12,449 bases of DNA from NCBI GenBank assembly GCA_015259035.1, contig JABZHC010000029.1:1-12449 (forward strand), written 5' to 3'. Positions 6,047 to 12,449 of the stretch are shown here, piece after piece; the first letter of the stretch is position 1, and each line of letters starts with the position of its first letter. The notes under the pieces are model-generated. The model worked only from the letters and a program-made list of their open reading frames with translations, had not been told where the DNA came from and ran no database searches. The translations under genes were made by a program, and so were the position numbers. The stretch comes from Atopobium sp. GTDB lineage: Bacteria > Actinomycetota > Coriobacteriia > Coriobacteriales > Atopobiaceae.

Positions 6047-7528
6047 CTAGTTCTGTGAGCTATCCGAAGCGGACATCTTTGCAGCGCGCTCGCGAACATC
6101 TTCGATAGTGCCTGCAAAACGGAATGCCTGCTCAGGAAGGTCATCGCACTTACCGTCAATAATCTCTGCAAACGAGCGGACAGTCTCCTCAACGGTGCAG
6201 TACGTACCAGGGTTACCGGTGAACTTCTCGGCAACGTGGAATGACTGAGAGAGGAACTGCTGAATCTTACGGGCGCGAGCAACAGTTTGCTGCTGCTCCT
6301 CAGAAAGCTCGTCCATACCCAGGATTGCAATGATGTCCTGAAGGTCGGAGTACTCCTGCAGAGTCTCCTGAACTGCCATAGCAACACGGTAGTGCTCTTC
6401 ACCAACAATGGACGGATCAAGAGCAGAACTGGAGCTAGCCAGAGGATCAACTGCTGGGTAAATACCAAGCTCGGTAATAGCACGAGAAAGAACGGTAGTT
6501 GCATCCAAGTGCGTAAAGGTTGTAGCAGGAGCAGGGTCAGTAAGGTCGTCTGCAGGGACGTAAACTGCCTGTACGGAAGTAATAGAGCCTTCCTTGGTGG
6601 AAGTAATACGCTCCTGAAGCTCGCCCATCTCTGTAGCCAGGGTTGGCTGGTAACCAACTGCGGAAGGCATACGGCCGAGAAGTGCGGAAACCTCAGAACC
6701 TGCCTGAGAGAAGCGGAAGATGTTGTCGATGAACAACAGAACATCCTGGCCCTGATCACGGAAGTACTCTGCAGTAGTAAGACCTGCAAGAGCAACACGC
6801 ATACGAGCTCCTGGTGGCTCGTTCATCTGACCATAGACGAGGCAGGTCTTGTTAATAACGCCAGACTCAGTCATCTCGAGGAAGAGGTCGGTACCCTCAC
6901 GAGTACGCTCTCCAACGCCGGTGAATACGGATGTACCACCGTGCTGCTGAGCCAGGTTGTTAATAAGCTCCTGAATCAGAACGGTCTTACCAACGCCAGC
7001 GCCACCAAAGAGGCCAGTCTTTCCGCCTCGAACATAAGGCTCGAGAAGATCGATTGCCTTGATGCCTGTCTCAAAAATCTCTGTCTCAGTAGTGAGCTCT
7101 TCGAAGAGAGGTGCTGGGTGGTGAATTGGATAATACTCAACGTCTTCAGGAATTTCTCCACCATCAACTGGCTGACCCATAACGTTCCAGACGCGGCCCA
7201 GCGTAGATTTGCCTACTGGCATCATCATTGGCTTGCCGGTGTCCTTAACGCGAAGGTTACGCTGAAGACCATCGGTTGACGACATAGCGACGGTACGAAC
7301 AACACCACCGGGAAGCTGAGACTCAACCTCAAGAACGGTGCTGACGTGACCAACAGGCGTGTCATCCTCTACCGTCAGTGCGGTATAGATGCTTGGAACA
7401 GGTCCGTCGAACTTAACGTCGACAACTGGTCCAACTACGCGAACGATTACGCCATCGTCAACGTGCTGATTGCGCTTGTTGAGAATAGCTTCCTCAAAGG
7501 AAGAAGTCTCTACTTGCATATCTGACAT
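6047..7528 (-). CDS. atpD: ATP synthase F1 subunit beta
   Basis: The catalytic subunit of F1, 493 residues. The P-loop GGAGVGKT is at 175-182, followed by GERTREG at 206-212 with the catalytic Glu, a Walker B strand VLLFIDNIFRF near 263-273, and the DELSEEQ segment near the C terminus that contacts gamma. About 25 residues precede the usual beta-barrel start (VIVRVVGPVVDVKF), a short extension. The ATG at 7528 is supported by GGAGG seven bases upstream. It overlaps the atpG stop by one base (TAATG), a classical coupling arrangement. No catalytic residue appears missing. Confidence 0.98.
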   Translation of the reverse strand: MSDMQVETSSFEEAILNKRNQHVDDGVIVRVVGPVVDVKFDGPVPSIYTALTVEDDTPVGHVSTVLEVESQLPGGVVRTVAMSSTDGLQRNLRVKDTGKPMMMPVGKSTLGRVWNVMGQPVDGGEIPEDVEYYPIHHPAPLFEELTTETEIFETGIKAIDLLEPYVRGGKTGLFGGAGVGKTVLIQELINNLAQQHGGTSVFTGVGERTREGTDLFLEMTESGVINKTCLVYGQMNEPPGARMRVALAGLTTAEYFRDQGQDVLLFIDNIFRFSQAGSEVSALLGRMPSAVGYQPTLATEMGELQERITSTKEGSITSVQAVYVPADDLTDPAPATTFTHLDATTVLSRAITELGIYPAVDPLASSSSALDPSIVGEEHYRVAMAVQETLQEYSDLQDIIAILGMDELSEEQQQTVARARKIQQFLSQSFHVAEKFTGNPGTYCTVEETVRSFAEIIDGKCDDLPEQAFRFAGTIEDVRERAAKMSASDSSQN

Positions 7529-8445
7529 TACATATCCTCCAATGCTGCAGCACCACCGATAATCTCATTGAGCTCAGTGGTAATTGCGCCCTGGCGTTCG
7601 CGATTGTACGTACGGCTAAGAGCGCCTAAGACGTTCTCAGCATTATCAGTTGCAGACTGCATTGCACGACGGCGTGCACCATGCTCGGCTGCAGCAGAAT
7701 CAAGAAGTGCGTGGAAGATGACCGTCTTGATATAAGCGGGCATCAACGAATCAAGTACCTGAGAAGCAGATGGCGAGAATTGATATTCACTCTTGTTATA
7801 CGTCTTCACCTGTGAGAGGGCTTCTTCGGTACGTGGTTTATTAGGAATCGTGAGTTTATCGCGCGAAATAGGAAGAAGTTGCTCTGTAACCTGCTCTTGG
7901 TCAACACGGTTCTTTGCATGCCAGTACTTGATTACGACACGATCAATCTTACCCTTGATATAGCCATCCATGATATAGGAGGCAATACGATCAGCCTGGT
8001 CTGCTGTAGGCTCAGAGGAAATGCCTACATAAGACATGGTGGGCTTGATATTTCTATACGTAAAGTACTCAGTTGGCTTGCGTCCGCAAGTAATTATCTC
8101 GGACGACACACCCTTAGCCTTAAGACGTGCCATCTCATGCTCAACCTCGCGTTGAGGCAGGATGTTAAATCCGCCTGCAAGGCCACGGTCAGATGCGATG
8201 ACTAAGAACAGCACGTTCTTCTCGACTTTATGTGTAGCAAGAAGAGGCTGTTTCTTAGGATTAAAGCCAGCGCCTGCTACATTTGCAAGCATAAGGGTAA
8301 TAGCTTCCTTATATGGCGAAGCAGCCTCGGCCCTATCAAGTGCCTTGCGGACACGCGCTGTCGAAATCATCGACATCGTGCGCGTAATCTGCATGGTGCT
8401 CCTGATGGAGCTCATACGCCTCGATATTTCGTGAAGGTTCGCCAT
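7528..8445 (-). CDS. atpG: ATP synthase F1 subunit gamma
   Basis: The central rotor shaft, 305 residues, linking the c-ring to the catalytic hexamer. The N-terminal helix ISRRMSSIRSTMQITRTMSM and following STARVRKA match the conserved coiled-coil start. The middle Rossmann-like part includes VIASDRGLAGGFN (81-93), and the C-terminal helix carries SATDNAENVL and NRERQGAITTELNEI, the other half of the coiled coil. The length is slightly above the common 285-290, with a longer segment around SRDKLTIPNKPRTEEALSQ. AGGAG lies nine bases before the ATG at 8445. The gap to atpA is 6 bp, and its stop overlaps the atpD start. Confidence 0.97.
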   Translation of the reverse strand: MANLHEISRRMSSIRSTMQITRTMSMISTARVRKALDRAEAASPYKEAITLMLANVAGAGFNPKKQPLLATHKVEKNVLFLVIASDRGLAGGFNILPQREVEHEMARLKAKGVSSEIITCGRKPTEYFTYRNIKPTMSYVGISSEPTADQADRIASYIMDGYIKGKIDRVVIKYWHAKNRVDQEQVTEQLLPISRDKLTIPNKPRTEEALSQVKTYNKSEYQFSPSASQVLDSLMPAYIKTVIFHALLDSAAAEHGARRRAMQSATDNAENVLGALSRTYNRERQGAITTELNEIIGGAAALEDM

Positions 8446-8451
8446 TGATAA

Positions 8452-10125
8452 TTACTCCTGCAATGAACCCTGGGTTACTGCGTCAAAAGAGCCTGGTGTG
8501 TCTGAATTAGCTTCTGCCTCATCCACAACCTTGTTTGGATGCTCTTCCAAGAACTTAGCCTTGAAGTGCTTAATGTGATCACTCAAGCGCTCTGCCTGCT
8601 CATCAGAAATCTTTCCGTTGCGCAGAGAGTTGCGGAGCTGTGGGTGATACTCACTCATGTACTGAGCAAGGCCATCACGGAAGAGAGCAACGTTCTCAAG
8701 ATCAACGTCATCAATGAAGTTCTCTTTTGCAGCGTAAATTGCGCAAATCTGGTCTACTACGTCCAGAGCTGAATAACGTGGCTGCTTGAGAAGCTCCATC
8801 ATATGAGCACCGTGGTTGAGCTGGTACTGCGTAGTTGCATCCAAGTCGGATCCGAACTGCGAGAATGCCTGCTTCTCACGATAACTTGCAAGGTCCAGAC
8901 GAAGTGTACCTGCAACCTGCTTCATTGCCTTGACCTGAGCGTCACCACCAACGCGGGATACAGAAATACCTACGTCGACTGCTGGGCGCTGGCCCTGGAA
9001 GAAGAGATTAGACTGCAGATAAATCTGGCCGTCTGTAATGGAAATGACGTTTGTAGGAATGTATGCAGAAACGTCGCCTTCCTGCGTCTCAATAATTGGA
9101 AGTGCGGTAAGAGAACCTGCTCCGTTTTCATCGGAGAGCTTACATGCACGCTCCAGCAAGCGTGAGTGCAGGTAGAAAATATCACCAGGATATGCCTCAC
9201 GTCCTGGTGGACGATGAAGCGTCAGTGACATCTGACGGTATGCAACTGCCTGCTTAGAGAGGTCATCGTAAACAACAAGAACGTGTCCGCCTGGATGGTC
9301 TTTGTCAGCAGGCTTGCCGTCCTTATCGTTATACATAAAGAACTCACCAATAGCAGCGCCTGCCATAGGAGCAATGTACTGCATTGGAGCAGAATCAGCT
9401 GCGGTAGCTGCAACAATGACGGTCTTGTCAAGAACACCATGGCGGGAAAGAGACTCGCGGATGTTTGCAACTGTAGACGCCTTCTGACCGATGGCGACAT
9501 AGATACAAATCATGTCGGTGTTCTTCTGGTTTACGATTGCGTCAATTGCGATAGCGGTCTTACCGGTCTTACGGTCACCAATGATCAACTCACGCTGACC
9601 ACGGCCGACAGGAACCATAGCGTCAATTGCGAGAAGACCAGTCTGAACTGGCTCGCAGACAGGCTGACGCTGCATGATGCCAGGAGCCTTGAACTCAATA
9701 GGACGACGATGTGTAGCGTGGATAGCACCAAGTCCATCAATAGGCTGGCCCAGTGGGTTAACAACACGACCAAGCATGTCAAAACCGGCTGGAATATCCA
9801 TGACGCGGCCGGTTGTACGGCACTCGTCGCCTTCCTTAATCTCAGAAACTTCGCCGAACAAAACAGCGCCGACTGAAGTTTCATCAAGGTTCTGAGCAAG
9901 ACCGAATACGCTGTGGCCGGTAACGGAGCTGGTGAACTCCAGCAGCTCGCCTGCCATAGCGCTACGTAGGCCAGCAACGCGAGCGATACCGTCTGCTACC
10001 TCAGTAACAGCAGATACCTCTTGCTGGGATACGGTTGAATTGACCTTAGAAAGGCGCTCTCTAAGCTGTGCCATGACGGCATCTGAGCTTAGTGTTCCTT
10101 CCTGTATGGTGGTCTTATCAGTCAT
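8452..10125 (-). CDS. atpA: ATP synthase F1 subunit alpha
   Basis: The non-catalytic nucleotide-binding subunit of F1, 557 residues against the usual 500-515. The P-loop GDRKTGKT is at 183-190, the Walker B region at VLVVYDDLSKQ (282-292), RPPGREAYPGD at 305-315, and the arginine finger in SVSRVGG (Arg391). Two additions explain the length: about 13-14 residues (NDKDGKPADKDHPG, 266-279) inserted before the Walker B strand, and an acidic, probably disordered tail from about 529 to 557. The ATG at 10125 overlaps the atpH stop by one base (TAATG). The upstream sequence has only a weak purine run, which suggests that translation depends on coupling to atpH. Confidence 0.98.
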   Translation of the reverse strand: MTDKTTIQEGTLSSDAVMAQLRERLSKVNSTVSQQEVSAVTEVADGIARVAGLRSAMAGELLEFTSSVTGHSVFGLAQNLDETSVGAVLFGEVSEIKEGDECRTTGRVMDIPAGFDMLGRVVNPLGQPIDGLGAIHATHRRPIEFKAPGIMQRQPVCEPVQTGLLAIDAMVPVGRGQRELIIGDRKTGKTAIAIDAIVNQKNTDMICIYVAIGQKASTVANIRESLSRHGVLDKTVIVAATAADSAPMQYIAPMAGAAIGEFFMYNDKDGKPADKDHPGGHVLVVYDDLSKQAVAYRQMSLTLHRPPGREAYPGDIFYLHSRLLERACKLSDENGAGSLTALPIIETQEGDVSAYIPTNVISITDGQIYLQSNLFFQGQRPAVDVGISVSRVGGDAQVKAMKQVAGTLRLDLASYREKQAFSQFGSDLDATTQYQLNHGAHMMELLKQPRYSALDVVDQICAIYAAKENFIDDVDLENVALFRDGLAQYMSEYHPQLRNSLRNGKISDEQAERLSDHIKHFKAKFLEEHPNKVVDEAEANSDTPGSFDAVTQGSLQE

Positions 10126-10598
10126 TACAATTCACTTTCAACGTGATCTGAAGAGAGCCTACTCTTAATGTGAGTGAGCTGTGTCTTTACCGATGCATCA
10201 TAACGATGATCACGTGCCTCAACAACAATGCCGCCCAAAATCTTGGGATTAACACGCTCAATGAGATACACCTCAGTGTTGAAGTTCTTCTCGAGCTTCT
10301 CGGTGACCTTTGCACGCAACTCATCATCAAGAGGCATTGTAGTAGTTACCGTTACTGTAAGTGTCTTGTCTTCTTCTTCAAGAAGCTCCTGGAACGTAGC
10401 GGCAACATCATTGATAAGGTTGACATCCTCACTCGCCTGCATAGCACCAAGAGTCTCAAGAACTTCTGGAGAGAACTTCTTTGCATGCTGAACCTGTACG
10501 AGGTCTGCAGTTGCACGACCCTCAGCGCGGCCAGCCTCCAGGAGTGCCCTGGTATAGCCCTCTACTTTTCTGTCTTGATCGTCTTTATTAGTGCTCAT
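10125..10598 (-). CDS. atpH: ATP synthase F1 subunit delta, short form
   Basis: A 157-residue peripheral-stalk subunit (OSCP homologue) that should fix the F1 head to subunit b. The C-terminal domain is recognisable: a beta strand TLTVTVTT, then LDDELRAKVTEKLEKNF, VNPKILGGIVVEARDHRYDASV and a closing helix. The N-terminal domain, which in typical delta has six helices and about 105 residues, spans only about 76 here. It starts with VEGYTRALLEAG (the usual YAKAL helix) but lacks the stretch corresponding to the middle helices. The ATG at 10598 is preceded by AGG eight bases upstream and overlaps atpF by 11 bp. Identity rests on operon position and the C-terminal domain. Confidence 0.88.
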   Translation of the reverse strand: MSTNKDDQDRKVEGYTRALLEAGRAEGRATADLVQVQHAKKFSPEVLETLGAMQASEDVNLINDVAATFQELLEEEDKTLTVTVTTTMPLDDELRAKVTEKLEKNFNTEVYLIERVNPKILGGIVVEARDHRYDASVKTQLTHIKSRLSSDHVESEL

Positions 10599-11199
10599 CT
10601 GGAGTACCTACTTCCGCAAGGTACTTTTCGGCAAGAGCACGCTGCTGCTCTACTGAAAGCTCGTTGCCAATAATCTTTCCGGCAATATCGACGGCAAGAT
10701 CAACAACGGAATCAGAAAGCTCAGCCATGGCATGACGACGCTCAGACTCTACAACGCCCTTACCCTTAGTAATAATCTCGACAGCTTCTGCCTTTGCCTG
10801 CTCGATAATACGAGCACGCTCTTCTTCGCCCTCACGCTTAGCAGCAGAAACAATCTCGTCTGCTTGCTGCTTAGCTGCGTCGATACCAGCTGCTGCGATT
10901 TCACGATCCTTGTTGGCTTCCTCGCGAGCCTTTGCTGCAGCGTCCAGATCGCCTTGGATCTTCTCTTGACGCTTGTCAAGCATACGTAGAACGGAAGGCC
11001 ATACAAACTTTGCTACAACAGCAAAGATGATCAGAAACGCAATCAGAGCAGGAACAAACTCAGCGGGCTTTGGAAGAAGAATATCGGCACCACTTGCACC
11101 CTCTTCAGCAAGTGCGACTGAGGGAGCCATTGCCACAAGTAGAGCAGCAGTTGCGCCTACTGTGCTGGCTTTTTTAACTCCCTTACAAATCGTATTCAT
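10588..11199 (-). CDS. atpF: ATP synthase Fo subunit b
   Basis: The peripheral-stalk b subunit, 203 residues from the ATG at 11199. The core has the usual plan: a transmembrane helix at about 48-68 (FVPALIAFLIIFAVVAKFVW), then a long charged coiled coil rich in Ala, Glu, Lys and Arg from about 75 to 170, and a C-terminal part ending in a helix that should bind delta. It is preceded by an extra N-terminal hydrophobic segment: basic KGVKK at 6-10, hydrophobic 14-27, and SVALA-EE, a good signal peptidase I site after residue 31. After cleavage it would have the normal length. The ATG is chosen over a TTG at 11211 because GGAGG lies five bases before it. Confidence 0.93.
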   Translation of the reverse strand: MNTICKGVKKASTVGATAALLVAMAPSVALAEEGASGADILLPKPAEFVPALIAFLIIFAVVAKFVWPSVLRMLDKRQEKIQGDLDAAAKAREEANKDREIAAAGIDAAKQQADEIVSAAKREGEEERARIIEQAKAEAVEIITKGKGVVESERRHAMAELSDSVVDLAVDIAGKIIGNELSVEQQRALAEKYLAEVGTPDEH

Positions 11200-11204
11200 G
11201 CATT

Positions 11205-11209
11205 CCTCC
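11205..11209 (-). promoter_or_regulatory. Shine-Dalgarno site deciding the atpF start
   Basis: GGAGG, five bases before the ATG at 11199. The longer reading from TTG at 11211 would begin at the edge of this site and has no other one upstream. Confidence 0.75.
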
Positions 11210-11214
11210 AACGT

Positions 11215-11237
11215 AGCGTTTTCGCTGTTACAAACAG
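11215..11237 (-). promoter_or_regulatory. Two small hairpins between atpE and atpF
   Basis: In the 42-bp gap, on the minus strand, CTGTT/AACAG with a 3-base loop (11225-11237) is followed by AGCG/CGCT with an AAAA loop (11215-11226); they share two bases, so they are alternatives or stacked. They end a few bases before the atpF Shine-Dalgarno site. No T run follows, so termination is unlikely. Confidence 0.4.
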
Positions 11238-11241
11238 TAAT

Positions 11242-11436
11242 TTACTTAACCATCAAGGTAACAACGAAGCCAATTAGGGTAAGTGCCTCGATGAATGCGC
11301 AGCCAAGAATAAAGACTGTGAAGAGACGACCCTGAACCTCAGGCTGACGAGCCATGTTGTTAGCGGCACTCGTTGCTACGACGCTAATACAAATTGCTGC
11401 TCCCATAACGCAAAGAGCATATCCGAAAATACCCAC
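11242..11436 (-). CDS. atpE: ATP synthase Fo subunit c
   Basis: The rotor-ring proteolipid, 64 residues from GTG 11436, shorter at the N terminus than usual. Helix 1 is about 4-25, the polar loop has the invariant ARQPE (29-33), and helix 2 (about 38-62) carries the ion-binding Glu50 in CAFIEALTL. By alignment on ARQP, the glycine motif GxGxGxG of helix 1 reads G12-x-A14-x-C16-x-S18. The Gln in helix 1 and the Ser/Thr after Glu that mark sodium-specific rings are absent, so protons are the likely ion (family knowledge plus inference). The GTG is chosen because AAAAAGGAGG lies four bases upstream; a TTG at 11475 would place that site inside the coding sequence. Inverted repeats stand on both sides of the gene. 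Confidence 0.95.
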   Translation of the reverse strand: MGIFGYALCVMGAAICISVVATSAANNMARQPEVQGRLFTVFILGCAFIEALTLIGFVVTLMVK

Positions 11437-11440
11437 GATT

Positions 11441-11450
11441 CCTCCTTTTT
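11441..11450 (-). promoter_or_regulatory. Strong Shine-Dalgarno site deciding the GTG start of atpE
   Basis: AAAAAGGAGG, four bases before the GTG at 11436. It is the longest match to the anti-Shine-Dalgarno sequence in the operon, consistent with the need for many c subunits per complex. Confidence 0.8.
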
Positions 11451-11494
11451 CGCTCGCCCCTCTCAAGGCGACCAATATACATACCTATCATCAA

Positions 11495-11579
11495 CTGAGC
11501 GTGGGCTCAGATGACTTCATCTTTTGTGCCGTTTGGCACCACAGTGTGGCAATGCCACCAACTAAGCGTTTTGCTTAGT
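11495..11579 (-). promoter_or_regulatory. Cluster of five inverted repeats between atpB and atpE
   Basis: Five perfect short inverted repeats lie one after another: 11561-11579 (7-bp stem ACTAAGC/GCTTAGT, 5-base loop, containing the atpB stop codon), 11546-11558 (GTGGC/GCCAC, 3-base loop), 11526-11539 (GTGCC/GGCAC, 4-base loop), 11509-11522 (AGATG/CATCT, 4-base loop) and 11495-11510 (CTGAGC/GCTCAG, 4-base loop). The last two share two bases. None is followed by a T run on the minus strand, so they are not intrinsic terminators. A structured RNA affecting processing, stability or translation of atpE is the likely reading. Confidence 0.6.
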
Positions 11580-12375
11580 GTTCAGACTCTACCAGCTGGA
11601 TGTAGACAGTAGAGAGTAGGGTAAAAACGTATGCCTGAATGAAAGCAACAATAGTTTCTACCAAGTAAATGATAATCAACAGCAAGATCCAGAAAATCGA
11701 AAATCCTGCCTGGGCGGCTGTTGATGCGGAGAAGTTCTCAATCGCTGGCATAAAGTACATAGATGCAAGAATTGCAAACGTACCCATAACGATGTGACCT
11801 GCATACATGTTGCAGAACAGACGGACAGCCAGAGTAACCAGACGAAGGAATGTTGAGAAGACCTCAATAACCCAGATAACTGCTGCGATAACAGGATTAA
11901 CGCCCTTTGGTGCAAGACTCAAGATGTAGCCAATAACACCCATCTTTTTTGCACCTACATACATAAAGTATCCAAGGGAGCAAAGACCAAGAGCGGCGGT
12001 GACGCCAATGGTGCCAGTACCTGGGTGTGCGCCAGGAATAAGGCCAATAATGTTGTTGATCAGAATAAACATAAACATGGTAATCAAGAATGGGAAGTGT
12101 GTGCGCCACGTTTCTCCAAGAGAAGCTTTGCAGACGTCATCTCTGATGTACTCAATCAGATACTCAACACCATTAACAAAGCGTCCCTGAGGAGCAATGC
12201 TCTCTGCCTGCTTCTTCTTAAACCTAAAGCAGACAATCAGAAAAATCACAGCAGCGATTAAGAAATAGAAAATGTAGTTCGTGAAACCAAAGGTGGTGTT
12301 ACCAACCAATGCGTGTGGCAAAAAACTTTCGAGCAGCTCGGCCATCTCTGCTGGCAACTGCGCAAGAACATCCAC
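11575..12375 (-). CDS. atpB: ATP synthase Fo subunit a
   Basis: The membrane stator subunit, 266 residues, that forms the two ion half-channels. Hydrophobic segments are at about 32-51, 95-114, 123-142, 160-183, 190-210 and 225-258. The essential Arg185 lies in LAVRLFCNMYAGH, where a Cys188 replaces the usual small residue (often Gly) two places after Leu186. The last helix carries Gln247 in VAFIQAYVFTLLS. LINNIIGLIPG (105-115) is the conserved loop. The start is GTG at 12375 with GGGGAGG ten bases upstream, a somewhat long spacing; no better in-frame start is seen. The stop codon lies inside the first of the inverted repeats leading to atpE. Confidence 0.95.
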   Translation of the reverse strand: MDVLAQLPAEMAELLESFLPHALVGNTTFGFTNYIFYFLIAAVIFLIVCFRFKKKQAESIAPQGRFVNGVEYLIEYIRDDVCKASLGETWRTHFPFLITMFMFILINNIIGLIPGAHPGTGTIGVTAALGLCSLGYFMYVGAKKMGVIGYILSLAPKGVNPVIAAVIWVIEVFSTFLRLVTLAVRLFCNMYAGHIVMGTFAILASMYFMPAIENFSASTAAQAGFSIFWILLLIIIYLVETIVAFIQAYVFTLLSTVYIQLVESEH

Positions 12376-12449
12376 TCTGTCTCAACCTCCCCATACAATC
12401 TGCAACCATTTCAGATTGCCCGTCACTGCTCAGCATACTTGAAACGCAA
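12376..12449 (-). other. Region upstream of atpB, possibly the end of a preceding gene
   Basis: The last 74 bp hold the atpB ribosome-binding site and a hairpin. On the minus strand two frames close early with TGA (at 12423-12425 and 12430-12432), so either could be the end of a preceding gene such as an atpI-like one. Too little sequence is present to decide, and no clear promoter is visible. Confidence 0.25.
12396..12418 (-). promoter_or_regulatory. Hairpin in the atpB leader
   Basis: A perfect 7-bp inverted repeat (CAATCTG/CAGATTG) with a 9-base loop sits directly upstream of the GGGGAGG site of atpB. No T run follows on the minus strand. It may be a leader structure, an RNA-processing site or a protein-binding site. 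Confidence 0.4.

Noticed and set aside
6031..6798. A 255-codon minus-strand frame inside atpD
   Set aside because: Leu/Ser/Arg-rich out-of-frame reading of the beta gene; the correct frame has all catalytic motifs.
6287..7279. A 330-codon open frame on the plus strand opposite atpD
   Set aside because: It lies entirely antisense to the well-supported beta subunit, has no recognisable domain, and reflects codon bias of atpD.
9283..9876. A 197-codon plus-strand frame opposite atpA
   Set aside because: Antisense shadow of alpha with no supporting ribosome-binding site or family motif.
11242..11436. Sodium-dependent ATP synthase
   Set aside because: The helix 1 Gln and the Ser/Thr after the ion-binding Glu that define sodium-type c subunits are absent.
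11495..11579. Intrinsic terminator between atpB and atpE
   Set aside because: None of the hairpins is followed by a T run on the transcribed strand, and termination here would cut off most of the operon.
12376..12449. Minus-strand frame running from the right edge into atpB
   Set aside because: It remains open through the atpB start by about 80 bp but has no recognisable content; an overlap that long with atpB is unlikely.

Overview
The window is a compact, almost entirely protein-coding stretch in which every supported gene lies on the minus strand. It reads (in transcription order, from the right edge to the left) atpB-atpE-atpF-atpH-atpA-atpG-atpD-atpC-murA-LCP gene, then a DtxR/MntR-type regulator, galU, and a phosphohexomutase-like gene. 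The protein features suggest an anaerobic, Gram-positive actinobacterium of the Coriobacteriia (Atopobium/Lancefieldella/Olsenella-like): moderate GC by eye, separate b and delta subunits rather than the mycobacterial b-delta fusion, GGAGG Shine-Dalgarno sites, and cell-wall genes directly behind the ATP synthase operon. The taxonomic call is an inference from memory of such proteins, not a database result.

Region 12375-5619 encodes a complete F1Fo ATP synthase: membrane subunits a, c and b, the delta stalk, then alpha, gamma, beta and epsilon. The genes are tightly packed, with two TAATG stop/start overlaps (atpH/atpA and atpG/atpD) and an 11-bp atpF/atpH overlap. The one conspicuous gap is around atpE: 138 bp between atpB and atpE carries five consecutive short inverted repeats, and the 42-bp atpE-atpF gap carries two more. 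A further hairpin sits in the atpB leader. Several subunits are unusual: c has a degenerate glycine motif containing Cys and Ser, b begins with a signal-peptide-like segment, delta has a shortened N-terminal domain, and alpha has an internal insertion and a C-terminal tail.

Region 5589-3079 continues, apparently in the same operon, with murA (first committed step of peptidoglycan synthesis) and a LytR-CpsA-Psr family enzyme that attaches glycopolymers to peptidoglycan; the murA stop and LCP start are 3 bp apart. A hairpin followed by a short T run in the 108-bp gap after the LCP gene may end this unit.

Region 2970-115 holds a short metal-dependent repressor with a mixed MntR/DtxR metal site, galU (UDP-glucose synthesis), and a phosphohexomutase family member overlapping the galU end by 20 bp. 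The last protein is the most surprising gene here: its fold-wide motifs and Mg loop are recognisable, but the catalytic serine loop and the phosphate-binding loop are altered, and two CxxC motifs bracket the active-site loop. Context would make it the supplier of glucose-1-phosphate to GalU, but the residues argue against an ordinary mutase. The remaining 114 bp at the left edge carries no gene but has a phased series of AAGAC repeats.
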